The notes under the pieces: generated by a model | Databases searched by the model: none | Told to the model about the DNA's origin: nothing | What the model saw: the letters and a program-made list of their open reading frames with translations, nothing else | Part shown: positions 49,872-59,206 of the stretch, one piece after another | Numbering within the stretch: position 1 is the stretch's first letter | Layout of the letters: each line of letters opens with the position of its first letter | Translations under genes and position numbers: made by a program | Assembly: GCF_021654575.1 (NCBI RefSeq) | Contig: NZ_AP024488.1 | Span: 744,001 to 808,000, forward strand | Length of the DNA: 64,000 nt | Reading direction: 5' to 3' | Origin: Desulfoluna limicola | GTDB taxonomy: Bacteria; Desulfobacterota; Desulfobacteria; Desulfobacterales; Desulfolunaceae

Positions 49872-50768
49872 ATGAAAAGAGACGCAAGGACCGGAGCAGG
49901 GTGGGTTGGGGCGGCAAGTTTTCTGGCGGCCCTCTTCTTTTGTGCGGCAGGGCTGTATGCGGATGGAGGGGTTGAAGACCCTTTGAAGAATGCCAAACGC
50001 TCCCTTGAGGTGAGCCGGTCGCTTTCGGATTATACGGCCGTTCTTGTGAAGCAGGAGCGGTTTGGCCGGACGTTGGCGCCTGAAGAGCAGATCTTGATTA
50101 AATACGCCAATCCGGACCGCGTGTATATGTGTTGGATAGGAAAGGTGAACAAGGGGCAGGAGGCGCTTTATGTCAAAGGGCAGAATGAGGATCGGTTGAA
50201 AGCCCATAAAGGTGGGTTTATGGGGCTGGTCACGGTGAACGTTGACCCTCGGGGGAAAATGGCCATGGAAGGCCAGCACCACCCTATTTTTCATGCGGGG
50301 ATTGGGGCCACCACGGAACTGGTGCTTCGTGACCTTGAAAAGGGCCTGCAAAGCGGCGAGGTGGAGGTTTTTGACCGGGGAACCATGATTCTTGACGGGC
50401 GTGAGGTGGTGACGGTGGAGGCACTCTTTCCAGAGACGATGGGCGCGGTAACCCACACGGTAAAAAAGGACGAAACCCTTTGGGATATTGCGGCACTCTA
50501 CAACCAGGACATGTACGTGATTCTTCATGCCAACGATGGCGTGAAGGCGCCCAATGGGGTGAAGGGGGGGCAGGCTCTTCTGGTGCCGACTTATTACTGC
50601 AGGCGTTCGGTGAGTTATTTTGATGTCGAAACAGGGCTTCTGGTAAAAATTGAGAACTACGACTGGGATGACAATCTCTATGAGGTCTATCAATACAAGG
50701 ACCTTAAGCTGAATGTGGGCTTGAACGATGAGGATTTCAATCCGGAGAACAAGAATTATAAATTTTAA
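49872..50768 (+). CDS. DUF1571 secreted protein with an inserted LysM domain
   Basis: 298 residues with a signal peptide (LAALFFCAAGLYA). DUF1571-type beta structure: SLSDYTAVLVKQERFGRTLA (50-69), ILIKYANPDRVYMCWIGKVN, GQEALYVKGQNEDRL and, after an interruption, YFDVETGLLVKIENYDWDDN (249-268) and the end DEDFNPENKNYKF. The interruption (194-241: THTVKKDETLWDIAALYNQD, then GQALLVPTYY) is a LysM peptidoglycan-binding unit. The protein is probably a periplasmic wall-associated relative of lipid-carrier-like folds. ATG at 49872 follows AAGGAG. Function unknown. Confidence 0.88.
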   Translation: MKRDARTGAGWVGAASFLAALFFCAAGLYADGGVEDPLKNAKRSLEVSRSLSDYTAVLVKQERFGRTLAPEEQILIKYANPDRVYMCWIGKVNKGQEALYVKGQNEDRLKAHKGGFMGLVTVNVDPRGKMAMEGQHHPIFHAGIGATTELVLRDLEKGLQSGEVEVFDRGTMILDGREVVTVEALFPETMGAVTHTVKKDETLWDIAALYNQDMYVILHANDGVKAPNGVKGGQALLVPTYYCRRSVSYFDVETGLLVKIENYDWDDNLYEVYQYKDLKLNVGLNDEDFNPENKNYKF

Positions 50769-50769
50769 T

Positions 50770-51670
50770 TGATGGCGTTCTGGACGGTCACAAAAAGTGT
50801 CGTTAACCCCCCTCCGCTTGCCGTCCTTTTGTTGCCCATCCCCCCATGGGGCTGAGCCACAAAAGGGCAGGCATGACCGCTCGACGAGTGATTCAGGTGG
50901 CACAGAACTACCCGTCGCAGCATTGGGCATTACATTTGGCGCTGTTTCTTCAGCTCCTCAAACCTTTGTCCTTCTTTCCTCCCCCCATTTCCCCTTTGAT
51001 CCCTTGTCGTCATCCTTGCACAACTCTCCGGGTATTCCACGTGTCATTAGGGTATCGGGTGACACGTATTTTGGCAGTCCTTTGCTTCTCGTGATGACGG
51101 CGATAAGGAGGCTGGGGTCACCGGGCCTCGGGGTATGAATTCAGCCTGAATCAACACCTGGTGATATTCGGATCGATGGCGTGCGCCGGGGGTCCATGAA
51201 TCACCCCGCCATACCACCCGACAATCCTGCTTTTCCGCCCCCTCCCTTTCACTCCTTCGTGTTCTAACAACGGGCCTGCGGGACGGCGTTCAAACGCCGT
51301 TTTATCGTAGAGGTAAATGTGGTATGTTTGCACAATAAAGAACAATTCATTTTCTGCGGACCCAAACGTTCCGGCGACCGAGGTGAGGGCACCCTGAAAC
51401 CTTGTGGCGTATGGCTGAAGGCCCATATGGTGAACCTGTTTTCAGGGTGTTCGCGAGGAGGTTGAGGCCCTGCGACCGTTCCATAGAAGAGGGCTGTTTG
51501 TCACCGGATGTTTGTTTGCGGGTTGCCTTGGCGCAACGTGACGTTTTTTTTAGTGGGATTCTGTTGCAGGGGAGGCTGAATCAGGCCAGCGATAAGGGGG
51601 TGGCTCGATTCGCCGGGCAGTAGCAATGTGATTGGTTAGACCGGGGCTATGATGGCGCCGCGCAGGGGGG
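50770..51670. other. Gene-free region with a weak hairpin and a decayed TIR12 trace
   Basis: About 900 bases between the DUF1571/LysM gene and the HD-GYP gene. No open frame here looks coding. ACGGCGTTCAAACGCCGTTTT at 51283-51303 is a possible weak terminator. GAGGTGAGGGCACCCTGAAACCTTGTGGCG at 51380-51410 (two adjoining words) resembles the start of TIR12 copy 3 and is probably a worn relic, the last trace of the family before the window end. Confidence 0.5.
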
Positions 51671-51673
51671 ATT

Positions 51674-52906
51674 GTGCGTAACGAAACAGATATGCTGAAA
51701 AGCTTGTTGGAGCTTGTTGTCGAGCTTAATCAGGTCCATGACCTGGACATTTTGATGGAGAGAATCCTGGAGCGGGCACGACACTTTTCGGGTGCCGATG
51801 CGGGCTCCATTTATATTCGCGAAGGCGATCACCTGAAATTTTCCTACACACAGAACCGAACTCTGGAAAGCCGCCTGGCTCCGGGCCGAAAATTGGTCTA
51901 CACAACGTTCTCCATGCCTGTGGACGACACCAGCATTGCGGGGTATGTGGCCGAAAGCGGTGAGTTCCTGAACATTGCCGATGTGTATGAGTTGCCCGAT
52001 ACCCTGCCCTATCGGTTTAACAAGGAGATGGATAACCTCTCCGATTATCGGACCTCATCCATGCTGACCCTTCCCCTTATCACGCCCACAGACGGGAGCA
52101 TGGGGGTCCTTCAGGTGATCAACGCCCTGGACGGTGAGGGCAGGACGATTCCTTTCAGTGATGAAGATGAGCAGCTGATGTTTCATTTTGCCGCCCTGGC
52201 GGCAGTGGCACTGGCACGGGCCCAGATTACGCGGGCCGCCATCTTGCGTCTCGTAGAGGCCTCTGCGTTGAGGGACCCCAAGGAAACCGGCGCCCACGTC
52301 AACCGGGTGGCGGGGTACTCCATTACCCTTTACGAGCATTGGGCACGGCGCCATGGGGTTTCCGAAGGGGAGATCGCCACCAACCGCGATGTGTTTCGAA
52401 TGGCGGCCATGCTTCACGATGTGGGAAAGATCGCCATTTCGGACAATATCCTTAAAAAGCCAGGCAAGCTAGACCCTGATGAGTATGAACAGATGAAGAC
52501 GCATACCTTCATCGGGGCGAACCTGTTCCGCCCCTTCGACTCTGCTTACAACCGGGCCGCAGCGGAAGTGGCGCTTTGTCATCACGAGCGTTGGGACGGC
52601 AGGGGGTATCCGGGGCGTATGGATTTGATGAAGGGACTCCCCGTTGAGGCACAGGAACCTCGGTCCCCCAGCGGCGAGATGATTCCCATTTTCGGGCGAA
52701 TTGTGGCACTTGCAGACGTGTTTGATGCGCTCTCGTCCAAGCGGGCTTACAAGGATGAGTGGAAAGAGAAAGATGTGCTGGATTACATCCGCGAGGCGAG
52801 GGGCGGGCAGTTTGACCCGGAGCTTGTGGATATTTTCTTTGAGGTTCTTGACGAGCTGAGGAGAATCCAGGCCCTTTATTCCATTGCCGAGGAGAACAGG
52901 GCGTAA
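51674..52906 (+). CDS. GAF-domain HD-GYP cyclic-di-GMP phosphodiesterase-like protein
   Basis: 410 residues, cytoplasmic. GAF domain at about 20-190 (ADAGSIYIREGDHLKFSYTQ, SSMLTLPLITPTDGSMGVLQ) and HD-GYP domain at about 205-400: ETGAHVNRVAGYS, MLHDVGKIAISD, THTFIGANLF and HHERWDGRGYPG, GRIVALADVFDALSSKRAYK. The HD and GYP signatures are intact, so hydrolysis of cyclic di-GMP (or 3',3'-cGAMP) is expected, with the GAF domain sensing a small ligand. GTG at 51674 follows GGGGGG; the internal ATG at 51692 is an alternative. Unpaired with any diguanylate cyclase in this window. Confidence 0.92.
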   Translation: MRNETDMLKSLLELVVELNQVHDLDILMERILERARHFSGADAGSIYIREGDHLKFSYTQNRTLESRLAPGRKLVYTTFSMPVDDTSIAGYVAESGEFLNIADVYELPDTLPYRFNKEMDNLSDYRTSSMLTLPLITPTDGSMGVLQVINALDGEGRTIPFSDEDEQLMFHFAALAAVALARAQITRAAILRLVEASALRDPKETGAHVNRVAGYSITLYEHWARRHGVSEGEIATNRDVFRMAAMLHDVGKIAISDNILKKPGKLDPDEYEQMKTHTFIGANLFRPFDSAYNRAAAEVALCHHERWDGRGYPGRMDLMKGLPVEAQEPRSPSGEMIPIFGRIVALADVFDALSSKRAYKDEWKEKDVLDYIREARGGQFDPELVDIFFEVLDELRRIQALYSIAEENRA

Positions 52907-52998
52907 AGGGTGGGTGATTTCGTTGATATTAGCCCGGCAACTTCATACATGAATCACCGGGTGGTGGAGGTGACTGATTTTGAAAGGGGGATACCGCC

Positions 52999-53038
52999 CC
53001 TCGACAGTCACGCATTTAACCGCCGGGTTAATAACATC
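52999..53038 (-). repeat. 40-bp dispersed repeat, copy B (TTAACCCGGCGGTTAA core)
   Basis: The reverse complement matches 30578-30617 at 36 of 40 positions. It sits downstream of the HD-GYP gene. Both copies lie in non-coding DNA after a stop codon. Confidence 0.8.
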
Positions 53039-53087
53039 GGTTTTGAGCAACGCCGGGCAGGGAACACCTCTGTGCGCAATTGCCATA

Positions 53088-53118
53088 GAAAAACCCGGCA
53101 AAAGCCGGGTTTTTTTGG
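53088..53118 (+). terminator. Rho-independent terminator
   Basis: AAAAACCCGGC, loop AAAA, GCCGGGTTTTTTT. A compact strong hairpin between the HD-GYP gene and the convergent Rrf2 gene; it can act in both directions. Confidence 0.9.
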
Positions 53119-53198
53119 TTTCATGCGATGGGTCGGAAAGGTGTGGGTTGGGGGGGCTGGCGTGGTGTCTTTCCGAATGATGCGATGGAATCGGGGGC

Positions 53199-53660
53199 CT
53201 AATAATACTCTTCACGCTTGAAGTGAGAGGTGTCGCACGCGTCATTGAGGTTTCCGTTTGATGTCTCCAGCAGGCTGGCGATGGTGACGCTGTCGAGCAG
53301 TTCGTAGAGGTTGCGCGTGGCATCCACCCAGACGTGCCGGACGCGGCACTCGTCGGAGAGCTTGCATCCTTCAGGGTCTGTGACACACTCCACGAGATCC
53401 GTCTCCCCTTCAAATTTTCGAACGATTTCCCCAAAGGTAATGCCCTCGGGATCGGCCAAAAGCTTGTATCCCCCTTTGGGGCCTCGGAAGCTGGTTATGT
53501 ACCCGTCTTTTTTGAGGTCACGAATAATCTGTTCCAGGAATTTGACGGGAATGTCCTGAAGTCTCGAAATGACTCCTACCTGAATGGGATCGCCATCTTT
53601 ATGGCGGGCGAGTTCAAGGAGTACTCTGACGGCATATCTGCTTTTACTGGATAGTCTCAT
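53199..53660 (-). CDS. Rrf2-family Fe-S transcriptional regulator (IscR-like)
   Basis: 153 residues. Winged HTH at 1-75 (SSKSRYAVRVLLELARHKDG, GVISRLQDIPVKFLEQII, KKDGYITSFRGPKGGYKLL). The cluster cysteines C92, C99 and C105 (ECVTDPEGCKLSDECRVR) are in the IscR spacing plus one in the first gap, so an iron-sulfur or similar cofactor sensor is likely. The C-terminal helix (YELLDSVTIASLL) is the dimer helix. There are no isc/suf genes nearby. Monocistronic, converging with HD-GYP. The 315 bases from 53661 to 53975 show no gene. Confidence 0.92.
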   Translation of the reverse strand: MRLSSKSRYAVRVLLELARHKDGDPIQVGVISRLQDIPVKFLEQIIRDLKKDGYITSFRGPKGGYKLLADPEGITFGEIVRKFEGETDLVECVTDPEGCKLSDECRVRHVWVDATRNLYELLDSVTIASLLETSNGNLNDACDTSHFKREEYY

Positions 53661-53975
53661 ATCTTTTTTTATCCAAATATCATGAGAGTAAGTGCCACGC
53701 TATCGCCCCTGGTTTCTCAGCTCCCCGTGCATGGAGGGCATCCGTGACGTGGCTCAGGGTTAATCTGTAGGGGCCCCTTTTGCTCGCAGCTGTGGCGTGT
53801 TGAGCATAAGCAATCCCAATGAATGAACGTCTGAGGGGACTAAAAGACTATGTTGCCGGACGAAGTTCTGTCAATAAAAAGTTTGGATACGGGTTCTCTA
53901 TGGGGTGTTGGAGTACTTGGACTGAATGTTGAATGCTTTTTTCAGTTTGGGTGACGATATCGGTGAGAGGGACGA

Positions 53976-54551
53976 TCATGTGGCGGGTTTCTCTTTCTCA
54001 ATGGGGGCTGCCGCAGAGGGTGTGGGGGCATCCAGGGCACCCAGTTCTTCGGGTGATGGCAGGTCCTCCACGGTGTTGAGGCCGAACAACTCCAGGAAGT
54101 GACGTGTCGTGGCATAGATGAGGGGGCGTCCCGGTATCTCCTTGCGGCCCGCCACACGGATCAGCCTCATGTCCAGAAGGGATCGGATGATGCCTCCCGA
54201 GTCGACCCCCCTTAGGTATTCCACTTCGCTTCGGATCACCGGCTGCCGGTAGGCGATGACGGCAAGGGTCTCCAAGGCCGCCCGGGAGAGTTTCAGGGAG
54301 GGGGCCTGGTGAAGTTTTGCCGTCCATGGGGCAAGATGGGCCGGGGTGCGGAACTGGTAGCCTCCGGCGACTCGGACAAGGTGGATGCCGCCTTCCCGTG
54401 CCTCGTACTCCGAGACAAGCTCCTGAACGATGTCTCTGACCTTCTCTTTTTCCGTGTCAGAAACCAGGCGGCGCAGTTTTTCCACGGAAAGGGGGTGAGG
54501 GGAGGAGAAGAGAAGCCCTTCGATGATCTGTTTAAGGGTGGGAAGGGGCAT
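53976..54551 (-). CDS. scpB: Segregation and condensation protein B
   Basis: 191 residues, partner of ScpA and Smc in chromosome condensation. Two winged-helix units are visible: ILKQIIEGLLFSSPHPLSVE, VSEYEAREGGIHLVRVAGGY and LSRAALETLAVIAYRQPVIR, RVAGRKEIPGRPLIYATTRH. The signature AVIAYRQPV is intact. A Pro/Ala-rich tail ends it. It overlaps scpA by 20 bases, as commonly seen, so translation is coupled. Last gene of tRNA-NTase/trpS/scpA/scpB. Confidence 0.95.
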   Translation of the reverse strand: MPLPTLKQIIEGLLFSSPHPLSVEKLRRLVSDTEKEKVRDIVQELVSEYEAREGGIHLVRVAGGYQFRTPAHLAPWTAKLHQAPSLKLSRAALETLAVIAYRQPVIRSEVEYLRGVDSGGIIRSLLDMRLIRVAGRKEIPGRPLIYATTRHFLELFGLNTVEDLPSPEELGALDAPTPSAAAPIEKEKPAT

Positions 54552-55287
54552 GGGGGCTCATCTCCGGCATGGGTGAAAAGACGCGGATGATTCCGCTTTG
54601 TACATGCTGCATGATGCGGAGGCGTCCCTGCTTGGCCATCTCCAGGATGGCAAGAAAGGTGACCACCAGCTCCGGCTTGGATTCTCTGGGATGGAACAGG
54701 TCGGTAAAGAGGATGGAACCTTTCCGGGTGAGGCGCTCTGCGACAACCTCCATGCGATCACGGACGCTGAGCTTCTCCGTGGAGAAGTCGACGGTGTGGT
54801 CGCGGTAATGGCCGGCGATGAGGTCCTTGAAAGCGTTGACAAGGTCCATGAGGTCGGCCTCCATGAGTCGATCTTCCTTGGGTGTGTCGGGGGCGGCTTG
54901 GGGCGGATCCGGGTGTGTGAAGGTGGTGGTCCCCAGGACGTCCTGTTTCCCCAGCCACTCCGAGGCCCGTTTCATGCGCAGGTATTCCAGAAGGGGCCGG
55001 GCGATCTCCATGCGCGGGTCCTCTTCCTCCTCATCGCCCGAAGGGGGGAGAAGCATTCGGGACTTGATGTGGGTCAGGGTGGAGGCCATGAGGAGAAAGT
55101 CGCCGGCAAATTCGATGTCGAGAGCCTGGAGCACCTCGAGGTACGCCATGTACTGTTCCGTGATGATAGAGATGGGGATATCGAGGATATCCATGTCGTT
55201 TTTGATGACCAGGTGAACCAAGAGGTCCATGGGGCCTTCAAAAACATCGAGTTTCACGGCGTAATGGGCACCGAAGAGCGGGTCCAT
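54532..55287 (-). CDS. scpA: Segregation and condensation protein A
   Basis: 251-residue kleisin that links the Smc heads. The N-terminal helices LDVFEGPMDLLVHLVIKNDM and DILDIPISIITEQYMAYLEV, then LLMASTLTHIKSRMLLPP, form the ScpA start, and the C-terminal winged helix is SKPELVVTFLAILEMAKQGR near the end. 20 bases overlap with scpB and 22 bases separate it from trpS, so one operon. GGAG precedes the ATG. Confidence 0.95.
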   Translation of the reverse strand: MDPLFGAHYAVKLDVFEGPMDLLVHLVIKNDMDILDIPISIITEQYMAYLEVLQALDIEFAGDFLLMASTLTHIKSRMLLPPSGDEEEEDPRMEIARPLLEYLRMKRASEWLGKQDVLGTTTFTHPDPPQAAPDTPKEDRLMEADLMDLVNAFKDLIAGHYRDHTVDFSTEKLSVRDRMEVVAERLTRKGSILFTDLFHPRESKPELVVTFLAILEMAKQGRLRIMQHVQSGIIRVFSPMPEMSPHAPSHP

Positions 55288-55308
55288 GGCGACTTCTCCC
55301 TTGGCAGA

Positions 55309-56316
55309 TTACCCCAGCGGGGTAAAGCCCACGGCTTTTCGGAGCTCATCAAGAAAGGGCACACTGACCTCCCTGGCACGGTCCCGCCCCTTGATGAGTT
55401 CGGCTTCGATGGTTGCCGGATCGGCCATCAGCTCATCGTAGGTGGCTCGAAAAGGGGAGAGGGTTTCATTCAGGTACTCAAAGAGGAATTGCTTCATTTC
55501 ACCCCAGGCTATACCTGCCTCATAGCGTTTTTTCAGGTCGGCCACCTCATCGGCAGTGGCAAAGGCCCTGAAGATTTCAAAGAGCGTGCAGCCGTTGGTG
55601 TCCTTTGGCTCTCCCGGCTCCAGGGAGTTGGTTTTAATCTTCATGATGAGCTTGCGTAGTTTTTTCTCGGGGAGAAAAAGTGGGATGGTGTTGTTGTAGC
55701 TCTTGCTCATCTTGCGGCCGTCCAAGCCGGAGAGGACGGCGACGGAGTCATCCGTCAGCGCTTCGGGGAGCACAAAGTGTTCTCCGTAGTGGTGATTAAA
55801 ACGGGCGGCAATATCCCGGGCCATTTCGATGTGCTGAATCTGGTCTTTTCCCACGGGAATCTTGTGGGCTTTAAACATGAGGATGTCCGCAGCCATGAGG
55901 ATGGGGTAGCTGAAGAGGCCCATGGTGATCCCCTTGTCCGGGTCCTTGGCGTTGTTCTCTTCGTTCACCTGAACCTTTGCCTTGTACGAATGGGCCCGGT
56001 TCATAAGTCCTTTGGCTGTCATGCAAGTAAGGATCCAGGTAAGCTCGGGGATCTCCGGGATGTCGGACTGACGGTAAAACGTCGCGTTGTTGGTATCCAG
56101 TCCCGTGGCGAGCCAGGTGGCGGCCACCTCCATGCTGGACTGCCGGAGCTTGGCAGGGTCATGGGAGTTGATGATGGAGTGGTAATCCGCCAGAAAATAG
56201 AAGGAGCGGACATCGGTTCTCCGGCTTGCGTCGATGGCGGGCCGGATGGCTCCCACATAGTTGCCGAGGTGGGGGGTTCCGGAGGTTTGTATCCCTGTCA
56301 GTACGGTCTCTTTCAT
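55309..56316 (-). CDS. trpS: Tryptophanyl-tRNA synthetase
   Basis: 335-residue class I aminoacyl-tRNA synthetase. The HIGH-type motif is TSGTPHLGNYVGAIRP at the N terminus and the KMSKS motif is GRKMSKSYNNTIPLF. The Trp pocket region GKDQIQHIEMARDIAARFN is present. ATG at 56316 follows AAGGACG. The longer frame to 56382 adds 22 residues unlike the family. The protein is complete. It lies between the tRNA nucleotidyltransferase fusion and scpA, a common deltaproteobacterial arrangement. Confidence 0.97.
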   Translation of the reverse strand: MKETVLTGIQTSGTPHLGNYVGAIRPAIDASRRTDVRSFYFLADYHSIINSHDPAKLRQSSMEVAATWLATGLDTNNATFYRQSDIPEIPELTWILTCMTAKGLMNRAHSYKAKVQVNEENNAKDPDKGITMGLFSYPILMAADILMFKAHKIPVGKDQIQHIEMARDIAARFNHHYGEHFVLPEALTDDSVAVLSGLDGRKMSKSYNNTIPLFLPEKKLRKLIMKIKTNSLEPGEPKDTNGCTLFEIFRAFATADEVADLKKRYEAGIAWGEMKQFLFEYLNETLSPFRATYDELMADPATIEAELIKGRDRAREVSVPFLDELRKAVGFTPLG

Positions 56317-56530
56317 CACGTTCGTCCTTGGGGGCCTCGCTGGCGTGCGGAGGCCTTGATAGATCCAGTCAATTGGGTGCACCCCTTGTCAGGGGTGGTT
56401 TGCTGCGCCTTCGTATCCCACAGCCCGGGGCCGGAGATCGCAGGTGTGTTTGGCGGCTCCGTCAGGCATGGGCCTCTCTTCTATGCCGTAAAAAAGGAGA
56501 AAGATCAAACAGCAATCGGCCCGAGGGGGG

Positions 56531-59206
56531 TCATTCCTGAAGGTAGCGGGCGGCAAAGGCCAGCTCATCGTCTCTGTCGTCAAGTGTTCCATCGAGCTTT
56601 GCGGCGAGGGTCTCTTCCAAGATCCGGCTGTACAAGGGGCCGGGCTTCAGCCCCATCTCCTTTAAGTCCCGGCCCATGATGGAAAGGGAGATGTGTCGCA
56701 GCTGGCTCATGTAGTGCGATATGGCCTTTTTGATCTCTTCGTTGGCCGATACCGCCATGATGTAAAGAAGCAGTTCGGCCCTCAAGGGCGAGAGCTTTCG
56801 GTGCAGGTCGCTGTTTGTGGCCGGCAGGCTGTAGGTGAGCCATGTGTAGGCATTCCGGGCGTGGAACCTGTCGCCGGTGATGAGCTTCTTGTGTTTTGGG
56901 GCAAGCATGAGGCGTTTTGCCACCTCCTCGGAAATTTCCCGGTCGCACTGGCTCAGAAGGGTGAGGAAGTAGATGACCCAGCGTTCGATGGGCTCATCGG
57001 TGTACATGAGGTCATGCCACGCCAGAACTTTTTTTGCCTCGTCAAGCTGGTCAATGAGGTCGTTGTGTTTTTCAATACCGGGATGGATGATCTTCATGAG
57101 CCCAAGGTCAAAAATCCGGAGGATGGCCGGGATGGGGTTCTCCTCCTCTAAGATCTGGCGGAACTCGTTGAACACACGCAGGCCCCCCAGCTCGCGGAAT
57201 ACGTCAAGGTGGATGGCATTTTTGATCATCTCACGGGTCACTTTGCCGATGGTGAACCCAAACCGCTGTTCAAACTTGATGGCCCGGAAGACCCGGGTGG
57301 GGTCCTCCACGAAACTTAAGTTGTGAAGGATGCGAATCCGTTTTTCCTTGATATCCCGCTGGGCATTGAAAAAGTCGGTGAGGGTGCCGAACCCCTCGGG
57401 GGAAAGGCGGATGGCCAGGGTGTTGATGGTGAAGTCCCGGCGGTACAGGTCGAGTTTGATGGAGCTGGTCTCCACCTCGGGGAGGGCTGCTGGGGCGGTG
57501 TAGTACTCCATACGGGCGGTGGCGACATCCACCTTGAATCCGTCCGGGAAGATGATCACCGAGGTGCCGAATTTGGAGTAGGTGTTGATGCGGGCTCCCA
57601 TCATTTCGGCAAAGGCCTTGGCAAAGGTGATGCCCTCGCCTTCGATGACGATGTCCACATCATCGTTTTTTCGGCGCAGAAGCAGGTCTCGAACAAACCC
57701 GCCCACCACGTAGACACCGAACCCCATGGAGTCGGCCACTTCTCCGATTTTTTTCAGAAGGTCGAGGATCTCCTGGCTGAGCCGCTCCCTCATAAGGGAG
57801 ATGATGGGTTTCTGTTTCGGGTAGTGGGGCTCCAGGCTGACCTCGTCCCCAGCCGGACGGGCGTGTTCCTTGCTGTACACCAGCAGGTTGAGAAGATCGG
57901 TACGGGTCACCACCCCCACCAGGCGTCCCGTTTCAAGGATGGGCAGGAGCCGCTGCTTGTTGCCGATGATCTTGTCCACCAGGGTGTTGAAGTCGGTGTC
58001 CGGGTTGCCCACCGCCACGGTGGAGGACATAAATTCCTGAACAGGGTAGTTGCCTAAGTTGTGTGACAGGGCCCGTTCGATGACCTGGCGGGTGATGTAG
58101 CCCCGGAGTGTTTCGCTTTCATCGTGAAAATCTGTTACGACCAGGGCATTGATGTTGTAGCGCGTGAGAAGGCGCGATGCCTCGGAAAGGGGAAGGAGCG
58201 GGGCGATGGTGATGGCCGGAGAACTCATGAGGTGGCGTGCCGTCCGGATGGGTTTCACCAGGGAGGAGAGAAGGGCGCCGAGTTTCTCCTCCACCTGGGC
58301 CAGGGGCATGTTGCGGACCACGGTGGATGCCGCAAACGGGTGACCGCCACCCCCCAATTCGGTGAGGATGGCCCCGCAGTCGACCTCGGGCAGGCGGCTT
58401 CGGGCCACGACATGGATACGGTTCCCCATGCCGGCCAGAACGAAAAGAACCCCTAAGTTCTCCATGCGCATCATTTTCTGGACCAGGGTGGCGAGGTCTG
58501 GAATGTATTCTTCCAGGGACAAAGACACCAGGGTGACCTCCACCCCATTGATCATGCGGCGTTCGGAACGATGAAGCATGTCATTGATGAGGGAGACCTG
58601 GGCCGGGTCCAGCTCCTTAGCGATGAGGCTTGAGACAATGTCCAGGTTGGCCCCCATGGACACGAGGTAGGCTGTGGCCTGAAAATCTTCCGGTGTGGTG
58701 GAGGCATAGGTGAATGAGCCTGTGTCCTCGTAAATACCAAGGCAGATTATGGTGGCCTCTTCCTTGGACAGGGAAATCCCTTTTTCCTGAATGAGGGTGA
58801 CCAGGATGGTGGCGGTGGCCCCCACGGGGCGGATCACTTCAAGTTCGCCTGCAAGGTCACCCGCCTGGTCCGGGTGGTGGTCAAAGATATGTATTTCAGG
58901 GGCCTGGTCTTGGATTATGGGGGCCATTTCACCGAGCCGGGAGAGGTCCCGCGTGTCGACAAGCACCACACGGCTCACTTTTTTTTCAGTGATGTCGGAG
59001 ATCCGTTTCATGTTGAAAAGGTAGAGAAGGGAGCTGATGAAAAAGTTTTTCAGGTTTTTCTTTTCGCCGGCATTTGGGAGAACCACCACGGAGCCCGGGT
59101 AGAGTTTATGGGCGGCCAGGACCGACGAGATGCCGTCAAAATCGGCGTTTATGTGGGTGGTGATGACGGTCAGGCCGTCAGTGTTGGGTTCGTTGGTCTC
59201 TGGCAC
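56531..59206 (-). CDS. DHH-CBS-CBS-tRNA nucleotidyltransferase fusion (A-adding-type)
   Basis: 891 residues. Order: DHH phosphoesterase (THINADFDGISSVLAAHKLY at 16-35; IFDHHPDQAGDL about 108), DHHA1 (GCGAILTELGGGGHPFAAS type, about 280), two CBS domains (about 320-455), then a class II nucleotidyltransferase head (VYVVGGFVRDLLLRR; DDVDIVIEGEG with the metal Asp pair) and RNA-binding neck and body helices. Such fusions in deltaproteobacteria act as the A-adding half of split CCA enzymes, so a separate CC-adding enzyme is predicted elsewhere. GTG start with AAGGGAAG. The CBS pair suggests adenine-nucleotide sensing. First gene of the operon. Confidence 0.93.
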   Translation of the reverse strand: MPETNEPNTDGLTVITTHINADFDGISSVLAAHKLYPGSVVVLPNAGEKKNLKNFFISSLLYLFNMKRISDITEKKVSRVVLVDTRDLSRLGEMAPIIQDQAPEIHIFDHHPDQAGDLAGELEVIRPVGATATILVTLIQEKGISLSKEEATIICLGIYEDTGSFTYASTTPEDFQATAYLVSMGANLDIVSSLIAKELDPAQVSLINDMLHRSERRMINGVEVTLVSLSLEEYIPDLATLVQKMMRMENLGVLFVLAGMGNRIHVVARSRLPEVDCGAILTELGGGGHPFAASTVVRNMPLAQVEEKLGALLSSLVKPIRTARHLMSSPAITIAPLLPLSEASRLLTRYNINALVVTDFHDESETLRGYITRQVIERALSHNLGNYPVQEFMSSTVAVGNPDTDFNTLVDKIIGNKQRLLPILETGRLVGVVTRTDLLNLLVYSKEHARPAGDEVSLEPHYPKQKPIISLMRERLSQEILDLLKKIGEVADSMGFGVYVVGGFVRDLLLRRKNDDVDIVIEGEGITFAKAFAEMMGARINTYSKFGTSVIIFPDGFKVDVATARMEYYTAPAALPEVETSSIKLDLYRRDFTINTLAIRLSPEGFGTLTDFFNAQRDIKEKRIRILHNLSFVEDPTRVFRAIKFEQRFGFTIGKVTREMIKNAIHLDVFRELGGLRVFNEFRQILEEENPIPAILRIFDLGLMKIIHPGIEKHNDLIDQLDEAKKVLAWHDLMYTDEPIERWVIYFLTLLSQCDREISEEVAKRLMLAPKHKKLITGDRFHARNAYTWLTYSLPATNSDLHRKLSPLRAELLLYIMAVSANEEIKKAISHYMSQLRHISLSIMGRDLKEMGLKPGPLYSRILEETLAAKLDGTLDDRDDELAFAARYLQE

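Noticed and set aside
54598-55659. 353-residue plus-strand open frame
   Set aside because: Antisense to scpA and trpS, which have clear motifs; composition is typical of an antisense frame.
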